A DNA stretch of 12,824 nt from an uncultured Thermomonas sp. (GCA_946480065.1 CAMLJA010000023.1:1-12824), one strand, 5' to 3'; shown: positions 1-7,317, numbered from the stretch's first letter. Notes: a model not told the origin generated them from the sequence alone. Translations and numbers: made by a program.

Positions 1-30
1 CTTCGACCTGCGCTGAGCATCACGCCGCTG

Positions 31-59
31 GCGGCCCGCCGCGTCAGGTGGCGGGCCGC
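31..59. terminator. Strong hairpin around the MFS stop codon, possible bidirectional terminator
   Basis: The arms GCGGCCCGCC (31-40) and GGCGGGCCGC (50-59) are perfectly complementary over 10 bp, with a 9-base loop that contains the stop codon of the minus-strand MFS gene (44-46). Neither strand has a T-run after the stem, so it is not a textbook intrinsic terminator. It may instead protect the 3' end of the mRNA or assist termination. Bases 2-16 could be the last codons of a converging plus-strand gene (ending CTG CGC TGA), which would fit a shared 3' hairpin. The hairpin is seen; its function is inferred. Confidence 0.5.
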
Positions 60-1510
60 TGCGCCGGCTTGGGATCGGCGACTTCCCGGCCGGGCCGTGC
101 GTGCCCGGCCATCTCCGCGCCGGCACCGCGCGGCAGCCGCCACATCATCCAGGCCGAACTGGCCGACACCAGCGCCACCGCCGCGAACGCCCAGTAGAAG
201 TTGCCGGCCTCGGTGGCGGGCTGGCCGCGCCACCAGCCGGCCGCCTCCAGCGCGTAGCCGCCGATCGCCACGCCCATGCTCAGCGAGAGCTGCTGCATCA
301 TCCCGGCCAGGCTGCTGGCCTGGCCCATCCGCGGCGGATCCACGTCGGCGTAGCTGATCGCGTTGAGGCTGGTGAACTGCAGCGAGCGGAAGCAGCCGCT
401 GACCAGCAGCGCGGCCATCACCACCAGGTGCGGCGTCTGCGGGCGGAACAGGCCGAAGCCGGCCAGCATCGCCGAGGCCAGCAGCGCATTGGCCACCAGC
501 ACGCGGCGGAAGCCGAACCGGTGCAGCACCCGCGCGGCCATCGTCTTCATGAACATCGCACCCACCGCCGAGACGAAGGTCAGCGCGCCGGACTGCAGCG
601 GGCTCAGCCCGAAGCCCAGCTGCAGCATCAGCGGCAGCAGGAACGGGGTGGCGCCGATGCCGATGCGGAACAGCGAGCCGCCGACCACGCCGGCGCGGAA
701 CGTGGCCAGCCGGAACAGGCCCAGGTCGAGCAGCGGGGCGGCGGTGCGCCGCGCGTGCCAGCCGTAGCCCGCCAGCAGTCCGATGCCCACGGCCAGCGCG
801 GTCGCCGACAGCCACCCCGGCAGCAGGTGCCGCCCGAGCGTGGAAAACCCCAGCATCGCGGTGGCCAGGCCCAGCCCGGACAGCAGGAAACCGCGCCAGT
901 CCAGCGGCGCGGCCGGCGCCTGCAGCGCCGGGATGTGGCGCAGGCCCAGCACGATGCCCAGGGCGCCGATCGGCAGGTTGATCAGGAAGATCCAGCGCCA
1001 GTCGAAATAGGTGGTGATGAAGCCGCCCAGCGGCGGGCCCACCACCGGCCCCACCAGCGCCGGGATGGTCAGCCAGCTCAGCGCCTGCACCAGCCGCTCC
1101 TTCGGCACCGTGCGCAGCAGCACCAGCCGCCCCACCGGCACCATCATCGCCCCGCCCATGCCCTGCAGGAAGCGCGCGCCCACCAGCTGGCCGAGCGAGC
1201 CGCTGGCCGCGCAGGCCAGCGAGCCCAGCAGGAACACGCCGATCGCGCTGGCGAAGGTGCGGCGGGCGCCGAAGCGGTCGGCCACCCAGCCGCTGACCGG
1301 GATGAACACCGCCAGCGACAGCAGGTAGGTGGTCAGCGCCAGCTTCAGCGCGATCGGCTCGGTGCCCAGGTCCCGCGCGATGGCCGGCAGCGAGGTGGAG
1401 ATCACGGTGGAGTCCATGTTCTCCACGAACAGCGCGCAGGCCACGATCAGCGGCAGCAGGCGTTCCTGGGGCAGCAGCGGCCTGCGCGGCGCGCCGCGCT
1501 CAGCCCGCAT
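44..1510 (-). CDS. MFS multidrug exporter, DHA2 family, MdtD-like
   Basis: A 488-residue inner-membrane protein that probably exports drugs or metabolites by proton antiport. The DHA2-type first-helix motif (MDSTVISTSLPAIA, about 32-45), motif A (GWVADRFGARR, about 74-84), GARFLQGMGGAMMVPVG (about 111-127) and the antiporter motif C region (VGPVVGPPLGG, about 153-163) are all visible. Conserved stretches resemble E. coli MdtD (about 471 residues) more than the EmrB-like pump at the other end of this window, for example PVGRL after the second motif and RFGFRRVLVA in the C-terminal half. The ATG at 1508-1510 lies inside the end of hslR, giving an 11-bp overlap, so translation is probably coupled to hslR; I see only a weak ribosome site. 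No adaptor or outer-membrane partner is adjacent. The substrate cannot be told from sequence. Confidence 0.9.
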   Translation of the reverse strand: MRAERGAPRRPLLPQERLLPLIVACALFVENMDSTVISTSLPAIARDLGTEPIALKLALTTYLLSLAVFIPVSGWVADRFGARRTFASAIGVFLLGSLACAASGSLGQLVGARFLQGMGGAMMVPVGRLVLLRTVPKERLVQALSWLTIPALVGPVVGPPLGGFITTYFDWRWIFLINLPIGALGIVLGLRHIPALQAPAAPLDWRGFLLSGLGLATAMLGFSTLGRHLLPGWLSATALAVGIGLLAGYGWHARRTAAPLLDLGLFRLATFRAGVVGGSLFRIGIGATPFLLPLMLQLGFGLSPLQSGALTFVSAVGAMFMKTMAARVLHRFGFRRVLVANALLASAMLAGFGLFRPQTPHLVVMAALLVSGCFRSLQFTSLNAISYADVDPPRMGQASSLAGMMQQLSLSMGVAIGGYALEAAGWWRGQPATEAGNFYWAFAAVALVSASSAWMMWRLPRGAGAEMAGHARPGREVADPKPAQRPAT

Positions 1511-1904
1511 CGATGTCGCCCAAGGCCCGGATCAGTCGGCGCGCGCGCTTGTCCGGCTTGCCCTCGGGCGGCTGGAAGCCGGCCCGCTCGGCGGCGCGCA
1601 GCGCGCGCACCTGTTCGCGCGCCAGCCGCGACGCATCGGATTCGCGGTACAGCGCCTGCGCCACGCTGGCCGGCCCGCGCACGGCGGACAGCGCCAGCAC
1701 TTCGACCTCGAAGCGCTCGTCGCCGCGCTGCACCACCAGCGCATCGCCCACGCGCAGCGCGCGGGCGGGCTTGGCGCGCTGGCCGCCGACCTCGACCTTG
1801 CCGGTTTCGACCGCTTGCTTGGCCAGCGCGCGCGTCTTGTGGAAGCGCGCGGCCCACAGCCACAGGTCGAGGCGCATGCTGGCGGCGTCGGCTGGAATGG
1901 TCAT
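1500..1904 (-). CDS. hslR: Hsp15-like S4-domain RNA-binding protein
   Basis: A 134-residue cytoplasmic protein with an N-terminal S4 RNA-binding domain (MRLDLWLWAARFHKTRALAKQ onward, about residues 10-60), then a basic, Arg/Lys-rich C-terminal part. This is the size and layout of E. coli Hsp15 (133 residues), which binds 50S subunits carrying stalled nascent chains and helps recycle them. I start it at the ATG at 1902-1904, which has a purine-rich site (AAGGGA) about five bases upstream. A longer in-frame start at 1940 would lie inside the rplS terminator and is unlikely. A start at 1877 (MRLDLW) is possible. The gene follows the terminator of the ribosomal operon with no obvious promoter of its own, so it may depend on read-through. 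Its 3' end overlaps the MFS gene by 11 bp. Confidence 0.9.
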   Translation of the reverse strand: MTIPADAASMRLDLWLWAARFHKTRALAKQAVETGKVEVGGQRAKPARALRVGDALVVQRGDERFEVEVLALSAVRGPASVAQALYRESDASRLAREQVRALRAAERAGFQPPEGKPDKRARRLIRALGDIDAG

Positions 1905-1922
1905 CGCGTCCCTTACTGCTCC

Positions 1923-1954
1923 AAAAACGCAAACGGCCACCCGGGGGTGGCCGT
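1923..1954 (-). terminator. Rho-independent terminator of the rpsP-rimM-trmD-rplS operon
   Basis: Read on the minus strand, the arms CGGCCACCC and GGGTGGCCG form a GC-rich stem of about nine pairs with a very short loop. TTTGCGTTTTT follows directly. It begins about 20 bases after the rplS stop codon and ends 18 bases before the hslR start. This is the clearest intrinsic terminator in the window and sets the operon boundary. Confidence 0.9.
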
Positions 1955-1975
1955 CGTGCGGACCGCGGAACCGCC

Positions 1976-2398
1976 TTACTCGGCGGCGGCTTCCGCGGCG
2001 GCCGCGGCCTGCGCGGCGGCCTTGGCCTTGGCGTTGCCGGCCAGGTCTTCCTTGATGCGCGCCTTCTTGCCTTCCAGCCCGCGCAGGTAGTACAGCTTGC
2101 TGGCGCGCACGTCGCCGCGGCGCTTCACCTGGACCGAGTCGATCGCGGCGCTGTGGGTCTGGAACACGCGCTCCACGCCGAAGCCGTGGGAGATCTTGCG
2201 CACGGTGAACGCGGAGTTCAGGCCGGCGTTCTTCTTGCCGATCACCACGCCCTCGTAGGCCTGCACGCGCTCGCGGTTGCCTTCCTTGACCTTGACGTTG
2301 ACGATGACGGTGTCGCCGGGGCCGAAGTCGGGCAGCTGGCGCGAAACCTGGGCGGCTTCGAAGTCCTGGACGAGGGTGTGGATCGAGGGCTTGTTCAT
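1976..2398 (-). CDS. rplS: 50S ribosomal protein bL19
   Basis: A 140-residue component of the large ribosomal subunit, located at the 30S-50S interface. The bL19 core is plain: [21 protein letters not shown], then [30 protein letters not shown], and [16 protein letters not shown] near residues 92-107. The usual length is about 115 residues. Here the core is followed by a tail of roughly 25 residues made almost only of Ala, Lys, Glu and Gln, like the extended tails I recall in Xanthomonadaceae. The start at 2396-2398 is fixed by the conserved N-terminus ([11 protein letters not shown]) and by AAGG eight bases upstream; an upstream ATG at 2500 would add 34 unconserved residues. It is the last gene of its operon, 188 bp after trmD, with a probable promoter of its own. 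Confidence 0.97.
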   Translation of the reverse strand: MNKPSIHTLVQDFEAAQVSRQLPDFGPGDTVIVNVKVKEGNRERVQAYEGVVIGKKNAGLNSAFTVRKISHGFGVERVFQTHSAAIDSVQVKRRGDVRASKLYYLRGLEGKKARIKEDLAGNAKAKAAAQAAAAAEAAAE

Positions 2399-2509
2399 GG
2401 GATCAACCTTGGAAGTCGTGTGCGTGCCTTGGACACGCGCCTGTTGGAGTCGTTGTTGCGCGAGTGCACGTGGACCCGCGTCATGGCATCGGTGGAGCAT
2501 GGTGTCGCG

Positions 2510-2538
2510 GCCCCGGACCGGGGCAGCTGCGCATTATG
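2510..2538 (-). promoter_or_regulatory. Possible internal rplS promoter with a 5' palindrome
   Basis: In the 188-bp trmD-rplS gap the minus strand reads CATAAT (2533-2538), a 5/6 match to the -10 consensus, preceded by an A6 run; I see no good -35 box. Transcription would begin near 2526. The palindrome GCCCCGG-T-CCGGGGC (2510-2524) follows at once and could form a hairpin at the very 5' end of that transcript. The rest of the leader (2399-2509) shows no gene. The Firmicute L19 autoregulatory leader is not expected in this group. Confidence 0.4.
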
Positions 2539-2568
2539 GCCGGTTTTTTCCTTGCGCGCTAGGGATTT

Positions 2569-2586
2569 AGCCCGCCCGGGACGGGC

Positions 2587-2587
<1 letters not shown>
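2569..2587 (-). other. Hairpin directly after trmD
   Basis: On the minus strand AGCCCG (2587-2582) pairs with CGGGCT (2574-2569) around a seven-base loop, and the first A belongs to the trmD stop codon. No T-run follows, so it is unlikely to be an intrinsic terminator. It may be a processing or stability element that sets apart the rimM-trmD and rplS parts of the mRNA. The structure is seen; the function is inferred. Confidence 0.35.
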
Positions 2588-3363
<776 letters not shown>

Positions 3364-3369
3364 CGGACG

Positions 3370-3906
3370 TCAGAAATCCGCGTCCCAGTCGACCGTGACC
3401 ACGCCGCCGGCGAAGTCGACCGAGCGGACCACGTCGGGCTGGACGAACGGGATCATGCGTTCGCGCTCGCCGCGCGCCACCAGCACGTCGTTGGCGCCGG
3501 TGGCGAACAGGTGCGAGACGCGGCCGAAGTCCGCGCCCTCCAGGTTCACCACCCGCAGGCCCTCGAGGTCCACCCAGTAGTACTCGCCCGGCGCCGGCGG
3601 CGGCAGCGCCGCGCGCGGCACCAGCACCTCGGTCCCGCGCAGGGCCTCCGCGGCGTCGCGGTCGTCGATCCCGGGCAGCGTCGCGATCAGGCCCTTGGCG
3701 CCTTCGCGCACCTTGGCGCCCTCGCACGGGCGCTCCGCGCCGCGCGCGTCGCGCAGCGTCCAGGGCTGGTAGCGGGCGATGGCGCGGGCGGGATCGGTGT
3801 AGCTTTCCAGCTTCACTTCGCCGCGCACGCCGAACGCACCGTGCAACCGGCCCACGGGAATCATCCTTTCGGAAGACGTCCGCTGGCTGGCGTCCGGTGC
3901 GTCCAT
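3370..3906 (-). CDS. rimM: Ribosome maturation factor RimM
   Basis: This 178-residue protein assists maturation of the 30S head domain and binds uS19. The N-terminal RimM barrel shows IPVGRLHGAFGVRGEVKLESYTD (about 16-38), then RGTEVLVPRAALPP. The C-terminal PRC-barrel shows EYYWVDLEGLRVVN, IPFVQPDVVRSVD and the closing VVTVDWDADF. I chose the ATG at 3904-3906, 38 bp after the rpsP stop codon, although its ribosome site is weak. Met15 (3864) has AAAGG directly against it, too close for normal use, and would give 164 residues; the true start is therefore unsettled. The frame stays open upstream to 4452, but that part overlaps rpsP and is not RimM-like. Confidence 0.93.
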   Translation of the reverse strand: MDAPDASQRTSSERMIPVGRLHGAFGVRGEVKLESYTDPARAIARYQPWTLRDARGAERPCEGAKVREGAKGLIATLPGIDDRDAAEALRGTEVLVPRAALPPPAPGEYYWVDLEGLRVVNLEGADFGRVSHLFATGANDVLVARGERERMIPFVQPDVVRSVDFAGGVVTVDWDADF

Positions 3907-3944
3907 GGGGTCTGCTGCGGGCCGCCGCCGGCTGCCCGGCCGGG

Positions 3945-4193
3945 TCAGGCGGCCTTGGCGGCCTGCTTGTAGAGGTCGGCGACCTTCTCGGTCAGCTGGG
4001 CGCCGTTGTCCACCCAGTGCTTCACGCGCTCGACGTCCAGCTCGACGCGCTTCTCCTGGCCCTGGGCCACCGGGTTGTAGAAGCCGACGCGCTCGATGTT
4101 GCGGCCGTCGCGGGCGCTGCGGCTGTCGGTGACGATGATGTGGTAGAAGGGGCGCTTCTTGGCGCCGCCACGGGTGAGGCGGATCTTGACCAT
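3945..4193 (-). CDS. rpsP: 30S ribosomal protein bS16
   Basis: An 82-residue protein of the small subunit body, needed early in 30S assembly. The sequence is a near-complete bS16: [39 protein letters not shown], then [20 protein letters not shown] and a short Lys/Ala tail. The length is typical. The ATG at 4191-4193 is fixed by the universal MVKIRL start; an in-frame ATG at 4244 would add 17 unrelated residues and lie on the promoter. It is the first gene of the rpsP-rimM-trmD-rplS operon, an order conserved across many bacteria. Confidence 0.97.
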   Translation of the reverse strand: MVKIRLTRGGAKKRPFYHIIVTDSRSARDGRNIERVGFYNPVAQGQEKRVELDVERVKHWVDNGAQLTEKVADLYKQAAKAA

Positions 4194-4243
4194 TGCGGTT
4201 TCTCGGTGTTGCCCAGCGGCCGGGATGGCCGGGTAAGCCGGCA

Positions 4244-4272
4244 AGTATAGCGCAGCGGCCGCGGCTGCGGAA
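4244..4272 (-). promoter_or_regulatory. Promoter of the rpsP-rimM-trmD-rplS operon
   Basis: The minus strand reads TATACT (4244-4249), a 5/6 match to the -10 box, within GCTATACTTG. A weak -35 candidate (TTCCGC, 4267-4272) lies 17 bases upstream. The expected transcript would carry a leader of about 45 bases before rpsP. The spacer holds an inverted repeat, CGCAGC/GCTGCG (4251-4256 and 4264-4269), which could also be the 3' hairpin of the upstream VIT gene, whose stop is at 4281. Confidence 0.6.
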
Positions 4273-4280
4273 CCGGCGGC

Positions 4281-5003
4281 TCAGCCGGCCACCACCACCC
4301 CGAACAGCTTGCCCACCGCCGCCGTGAAGCCCATGGCCGCGGCGCTCCACAGGGTCACCCGCAGCGCGCCGCGCCACATCGGCGCTCCACCCACCCGGGC
4401 CGCCACCGCGCCGAGCAGCGCCAGGCAGAGCAGCGACGCCGCGGTCACCCACAGCGCGGCGCCGCCTTCCGGCACCAGCATCACCATGCCGATCGGCAGC
4501 ACCGCGCCCACCGCGAACGCCCCGGCCGAGGACAGCGCCGCCTGCACCGGGCGGGCGCGCAGGGTGTCGGTGATGCCGAGTTCGTCGCGCGCGTGCGCGG
4601 CCAGCGGGTCGCGGGCCTCCAGCTGGGTGGCCACCTGCTCCGCCAGCTCCGGGGTCAGGCCGCGCTTGACGTAGATCGCCACCAGCTCCCTGTGCTCGCC
4701 CTCGCTGTAGTGCTCCAGCTCCCAGCGCTCCAGGCGCAGGTCGGCGGCCTCCACGTCGGCCTGCGAGCTCACCGAGACGTATTCGCCGGCCGCCATCGAC
4801 ATCGCCCCGCCGACCAGCCCCGCCAGGCCCGCCAGCAGCACCGCGCCCGGGCCGCCGCCGCCCGCGGCCACGCCCACCACCAGGCTGGCGGTGGACACGA
4901 TGCCGTCGTTGGCGCCCAGCACCGCCGCGCGCAGCCAGCCGGCGTGCGCCCCGCGGTGGCGCTCGTCGGGCTTGGTGTCCGGGATCGGCGCGGGGGCGGT
5001 CAT
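4281..5003 (-). CDS. VIT1/CCC1-family iron or manganese transporter
   Basis: A 240-residue inner-membrane protein of the VIT (vacuolar iron transporter/CCC1) family. Members move Fe2+ or Mn2+, usually out of the cytoplasm, by proton exchange. The first helix has the family motif LGANDGIVSTASLVVGV (about 29-45) and the second has GGAMSMAAGEYVSVSSQ (about 65-81), with the Asp, Met and Glu expected at the ion path. Then comes a soluble Glu-rich segment (about 85-145, including ERWELEHYSEGEHREL) that corresponds to the metal-binding helical domain, and three further hydrophobic helices (about 155-180, 183-203, 215-238). It starts 10 bp after ffh ends, on the same strand, so it is probably co-transcribed with ffh. 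I see no iron- or manganese-responsive operator. Which metal it carries is not decided by sequence. Confidence 0.9.
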   Translation of the reverse strand: MTAPAPIPDTKPDERHRGAHAGWLRAAVLGANDGIVSTASLVVGVAAGGGGPGAVLLAGLAGLVGGAMSMAAGEYVSVSSQADVEAADLRLERWELEHYSEGEHRELVAIYVKRGLTPELAEQVATQLEARDPLAAHARDELGITDTLRARPVQAALSSAGAFAVGAVLPIGMVMLVPEGGAALWVTAASLLCLALLGAVAARVGGAPMWRGALRVTLWSAAAMGFTAAVGKLFGVVVAG

Positions 5004-5013
5004 GCGGCCAAGC

Positions 5014-6381
5014 CTAGCGCAACGGCAACCCGCCGCGCCCGCCCATCATCCCGGACAGGCCGCGCATCATCCCCTTCATGCCGCCGCGGCCCAGCTTGCC
5101 CATCATCTTCTCCATCTGCTGGTACTGCTTCAGCATGCGGTTGACGTCGGCCGGGGTGAGGCCGGCGCCGCGGGCGACGCGGGCGCGGCGCGAGCCGTTG
5201 AGCAGGTCAGGGTTGCGGCGTTCCTTCTTGGTCATCGAGTTGATGATGGCGATCATCCGCGGCACTTCCTTGCCGGTGACCTGCTGCTTCACCGCCTCGG
5301 GCAGCTGGCCCACCCCGGGCAGCTTGTCCATCAGCCCGTGCAGGCCGCCCATGGCCTGCATCTGCTCGAGCTGGTCGCGCATGTCGTTGAGGTCGAACTT
5401 CTTGCCCTTGGCCACCTTCTCGGCGAGCTTCTTCGCCTTGTCCTGGTCGACCTGCGACTCGACCTGCTCGACCAGCGACAGCACGTCGCCCATGTCGAGG
5501 ATGCGGCTGGCGGCGCGGTCGGGATGGAACACGTCCAGGCCGTCCGGCTTCTCGCCGGTGCCGACGAACTTGATCGGCTTGCCGGTGACGTAGCGCACGG
5601 ACAGCGCCGCGCCGCCGCGGGCGTCGCCGTCGGTCTTGGTCAGCACCACGCCGGTCAGCGGCAGCGCCTCGCCGAAGTGCTTGGCGGTGACCGCGGCGTC
5701 CTGGCCGGTCATCGAGTCGACCACGAACAGGGTCTCGACCGGGTTGACCGCGGCGTGCAGCGCCTTGATCTCGGCCATCATCGCGTCGTCGATGCTGGTG
5801 CGGCCGGCGGTGTCGACGATCAGCACGTCGGCGAAGGTCTTCCTGGCCTCGGCGATCGCGGCCCTGACGATGGCCTCGGGCTTCTGCGCGGCGTCGGACG
5901 GGAAGAACGCCGCCCCCACCTGCCCCGCCAGTGTCTGCAGCTGCTCGATGGCGGCCGGGCGGTAGACGTCCGCCGACACCACCATCACCTTTTTCTTGCG
6001 CTTGTCCTTCAGGTGCTTGGCGAGCTTGCCCACGGTGGTGGTCTTGCCCGCGCCCTGCAGGCCGGCCATCAGGATCACCGCCGGCGCCGGCACGTTGAGG
6101 TTGAGCTCGGTGGCCTGCGCGCCCATCACCGCGGCCAGCTCGTCGCGCACGATGCGCACCAGCACCTGGCCCGGCGTCAGCGAGCGCATGACCTCCTGGC
6201 CGACCGCGCGCACCTTGATGCGCTGGACCAGGGCCTGCACCACCGGCAGCGCCACGTCGGCCTCCAGCAGCGCGATGCGTACCTCGCGCACGGCCTCGCC
6301 GATGTTGGACTCGGTCAGCCGGCCGCGGCCGCGCAGCCGCTCCATGGTGCCGGACAGGCGCTGGGTCAGGGATTCGAACAT
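5014..6381 (-). CDS. ffh: Signal recognition particle protein, SRP54 GTPase
   Basis: This 455-residue GTPase binds 4.5S RNA and signal sequences emerging from the ribosome and delivers them to FtsY at the membrane. The N domain (about 1-95) contains ALLEADVALPVV. The G domain has the P-loop GLQGAGKTTT (107-116), the insertion-box region with VSADVYRPAAIEQL, DTAGR (190-194), TKTDG (248-252), DARGGAAL (253-260) and GTGEKPDGLDVF. The M domain (from about 325) has the RNA-binding SRRARVARGAG (397-407) and a Met-rich C-terminus (MLKQYQQMEKMMGKL, then GMKGMMRGLSGMM), the flexible surface for hydrophobic signal peptides. The length is typical of gammaproteobacterial Ffh, and all motifs are intact. 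It starts 76 bp from the divergent ypjD, the arrangement I recall around E. coli ffh. Confidence 0.97.
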   Translation of the reverse strand: MFESLTQRLSGTMERLRGRGRLTESNIGEAVREVRIALLEADVALPVVQALVQRIKVRAVGQEVMRSLTPGQVLVRIVRDELAAVMGAQATELNLNVPAPAVILMAGLQGAGKTTTVGKLAKHLKDKRKKKVMVVSADVYRPAAIEQLQTLAGQVGAAFFPSDAAQKPEAIVRAAIAEARKTFADVLIVDTAGRTSIDDAMMAEIKALHAAVNPVETLFVVDSMTGQDAAVTAKHFGEALPLTGVVLTKTDGDARGGAALSVRYVTGKPIKFVGTGEKPDGLDVFHPDRAASRILDMGDVLSLVEQVESQVDQDKAKKLAEKVAKGKKFDLNDMRDQLEQMQAMGGLHGLMDKLPGVGQLPEAVKQQVTGKEVPRMIAIINSMTKKERRNPDLLNGSRRARVARGAGLTPADVNRMLKQYQQMEKMMGKLGRGGMKGMMRGLSGMMGGRGGLPLR

Positions 6382-6410
6382 GGCGGGACCGCGGTCGGAA
6401 CGGGCCGCGC

Positions 6411-6416
6411 AGTATA
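6411..6416 (-). promoter_or_regulatory. -10 box of the ffh promoter
   Basis: The minus strand reads TATACT within CGCGGCCGCTATACTGCG, a 5/6 match to the -10 consensus, 29 bases before the ffh ATG. No convincing -35 box is visible. The core CGCTATACT is identical to that before rpsP. A transcript would have a leader of about 20-25 bases. Confidence 0.55.
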
Positions 6417-6457
6417 GCGGCCGCGCCGCGCCGGCCGGCTGTGCGACACTTCCGCGG

Positions 6458-7249
6458 ATGCTGATGCCGTCGCTCGCGATCGCCCTCTACCTGGCCGCCG
6501 CCGCGCTGCTCTGGCGCTCGACGGCGGGCGGTTCGGCGCCGGGGCGCGGCTGGATCCCGCTGGCGGCGCTGGCGGTGCTGTTCCACGCCGAGACCCACGT
6601 GGAGGCCTGGCGCCTGCTGCAGGGGCCGGACATGCATTTCTTCGCCGCGCTGTCGCTGACCGGCATCGGCATGGCCGCGCTGACCGCGGCGTTCGGCGCC
6701 TCCGGTCGGATGCCGGCGCTCGGGATCGTGGTGCTGCCGCTGGCCGCGCTCAGCCTGCTGGGCTATGCGCTGTACGGGCACGCCGACGCCGCCAGCAGCC
6801 TGGGCTGGCGGCTGCAGCTGCACGCCTGGCTGGCGCTGCTGGCCTACGCCACGCTGGCGCTGGCGGCGGTGCTGGCGGGCTTCCTGTGGGCGCAGGAACG
6901 CGCCCTGCGCCGGCGCGAGTTCCACGCCTGGCTGCGCGCCCTGCCGCCGCTCACCGAACTGGAAACCCTGCTGTTCCGCACGATCGCCGTCGGCTTCGTG
7001 CTGCTGACCGCCACCCTGCTGACGGGCGTGCTGTTCGTGGAGAACCTGTTCGCCCAGCACCTGGTGCACAAGACCGTGCTGAGCCTGCTGTCCTGGCTGG
7101 CGTTCGGGGCGCTGCTGGCGGGCCGCTGGCGGCTGGGCTGGCGCGGCGCCACCGCGGTGCGCTGGACGCTGGCGGCGATGGCGCTGCTGCTGCTGGCGTT
7201 CTTCGGCAGCAAGTTCGTCTTGGAGCTGGTGCTGCACCGGGGCGGCTGA
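6458..7249 (+). CDS. ypjD: Cytochrome c assembly-like inner membrane protein, YpjD family
   Basis: A 263-residue polytopic membrane protein with about eight hydrophobic segments. It matches the small YpjD branch of the CcsA/CcmC/CcmF cytochrome c assembly superfamily in length and pattern, notably HAWLALLAYATLALAAVLAGFLWAQERALRRR (122-153) and LFVENLFAQHLVHKTVLSLLSW (192-213). His122 and His201/His204 sit where heme-handling relatives carry ligands. I do not see the Trp-rich WWD heme motif of CcmC/CcmF, and no other ccm gene is nearby, so a direct role in cytochrome c maturation is unproven. The start at 6458 (MLMPS) is the first ATG after the divergent ffh promoter; the frame runs open far upstream, but only antisense to ffh. 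There is no clear ribosome site. The family match is firm and the function uncertain. Confidence 0.85.
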   Translation: MLMPSLAIALYLAAAALLWRSTAGGSAPGRGWIPLAALAVLFHAETHVEAWRLLQGPDMHFFAALSLTGIGMAALTAAFGASGRMPALGIVVLPLAALSLLGYALYGHADAASSLGWRLQLHAWLALLAYATLALAAVLAGFLWAQERALRRREFHAWLRALPPLTELETLLFRTIAVGFVLLTATLLTGVLFVENLFAQHLVHKTVLSLLSWLAFGALLAGRWRLGWRGATAVRWTLAAMALLLLAFFGSKFVLELVLHRGG

Positions 7250-7259
7250 ACGGAATACG

Positions 7260-7296
7260 TTTGCATCTCCAATATTTGCATTGACAACAATTGCAT
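7260..7296. promoter_or_regulatory. Triple TTGCAT operator candidate before emrR
   Basis: TTGCAT occurs at 7261-7266, 7276-7281 and 7291-7296, an exact 15-bp period. The first two copies extend to TTTGCAT and share a following CAA. Between the repeats lie overlapping dyads, CAAT-n6-ATTG (7270-7283) and ATTG-ACAA-CAAT (7280-7291). The stretch is strikingly AT-rich for this genome and covers the -35 box of the emrR promoter. It is the natural binding place for EmrR, a MarR-type repressor, but binding is inferred. Confidence 0.6.
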
Positions 7297-7309
7297 GGGC
7301 TAGGAAAAT
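7281..7309 (+). promoter_or_regulatory. Promoter of the emrRCAB operon
   Basis: A perfect -35 box TTGACA (7281-7286) is followed after 17 bases by GAAAAT (7304-7309), a 4/6 match to the -10 box. Transcription would begin near 7315-7317, only a few bases before the chosen emrR start at 7318, so the message could be leaderless or nearly so. The -35 box lies between the second and third TTGCAT copies, so a bound repressor would block RNA polymerase. Confidence 0.6.
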
Positions 7310-7317
7310 GCGCGCCC

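Noticed and set aside
2..16. Possible last codons (TTC GAC CTG CGC TGA) of a plus-strand gene entering from the left.
   Set aside because: Only five codons are visible, too few to support a gene call, though a convergent gene would fit the hairpin at 31-59.
1905..1940. A longer hslR start at 1940.
   Set aside because: It would place the start codon inside the rplS terminator stem, and the ATG at 1904 has a better ribosome site and fits the Hsp15 length.
3907..4452. An N-terminal extension of rimM through the rpsP region and into the VIT gene.
   Set aside because: The added residues are out-of-frame translations of rpsP and VIT; RimM family proteins are about 165-180 residues.
7291..7317. 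A TTG start extending emrR by nine residues.
   Set aside because: It lies within the third operator repeat and between the -35 and -10 boxes, so it would not be on the predicted transcript; the extra residues are not MarR-like.
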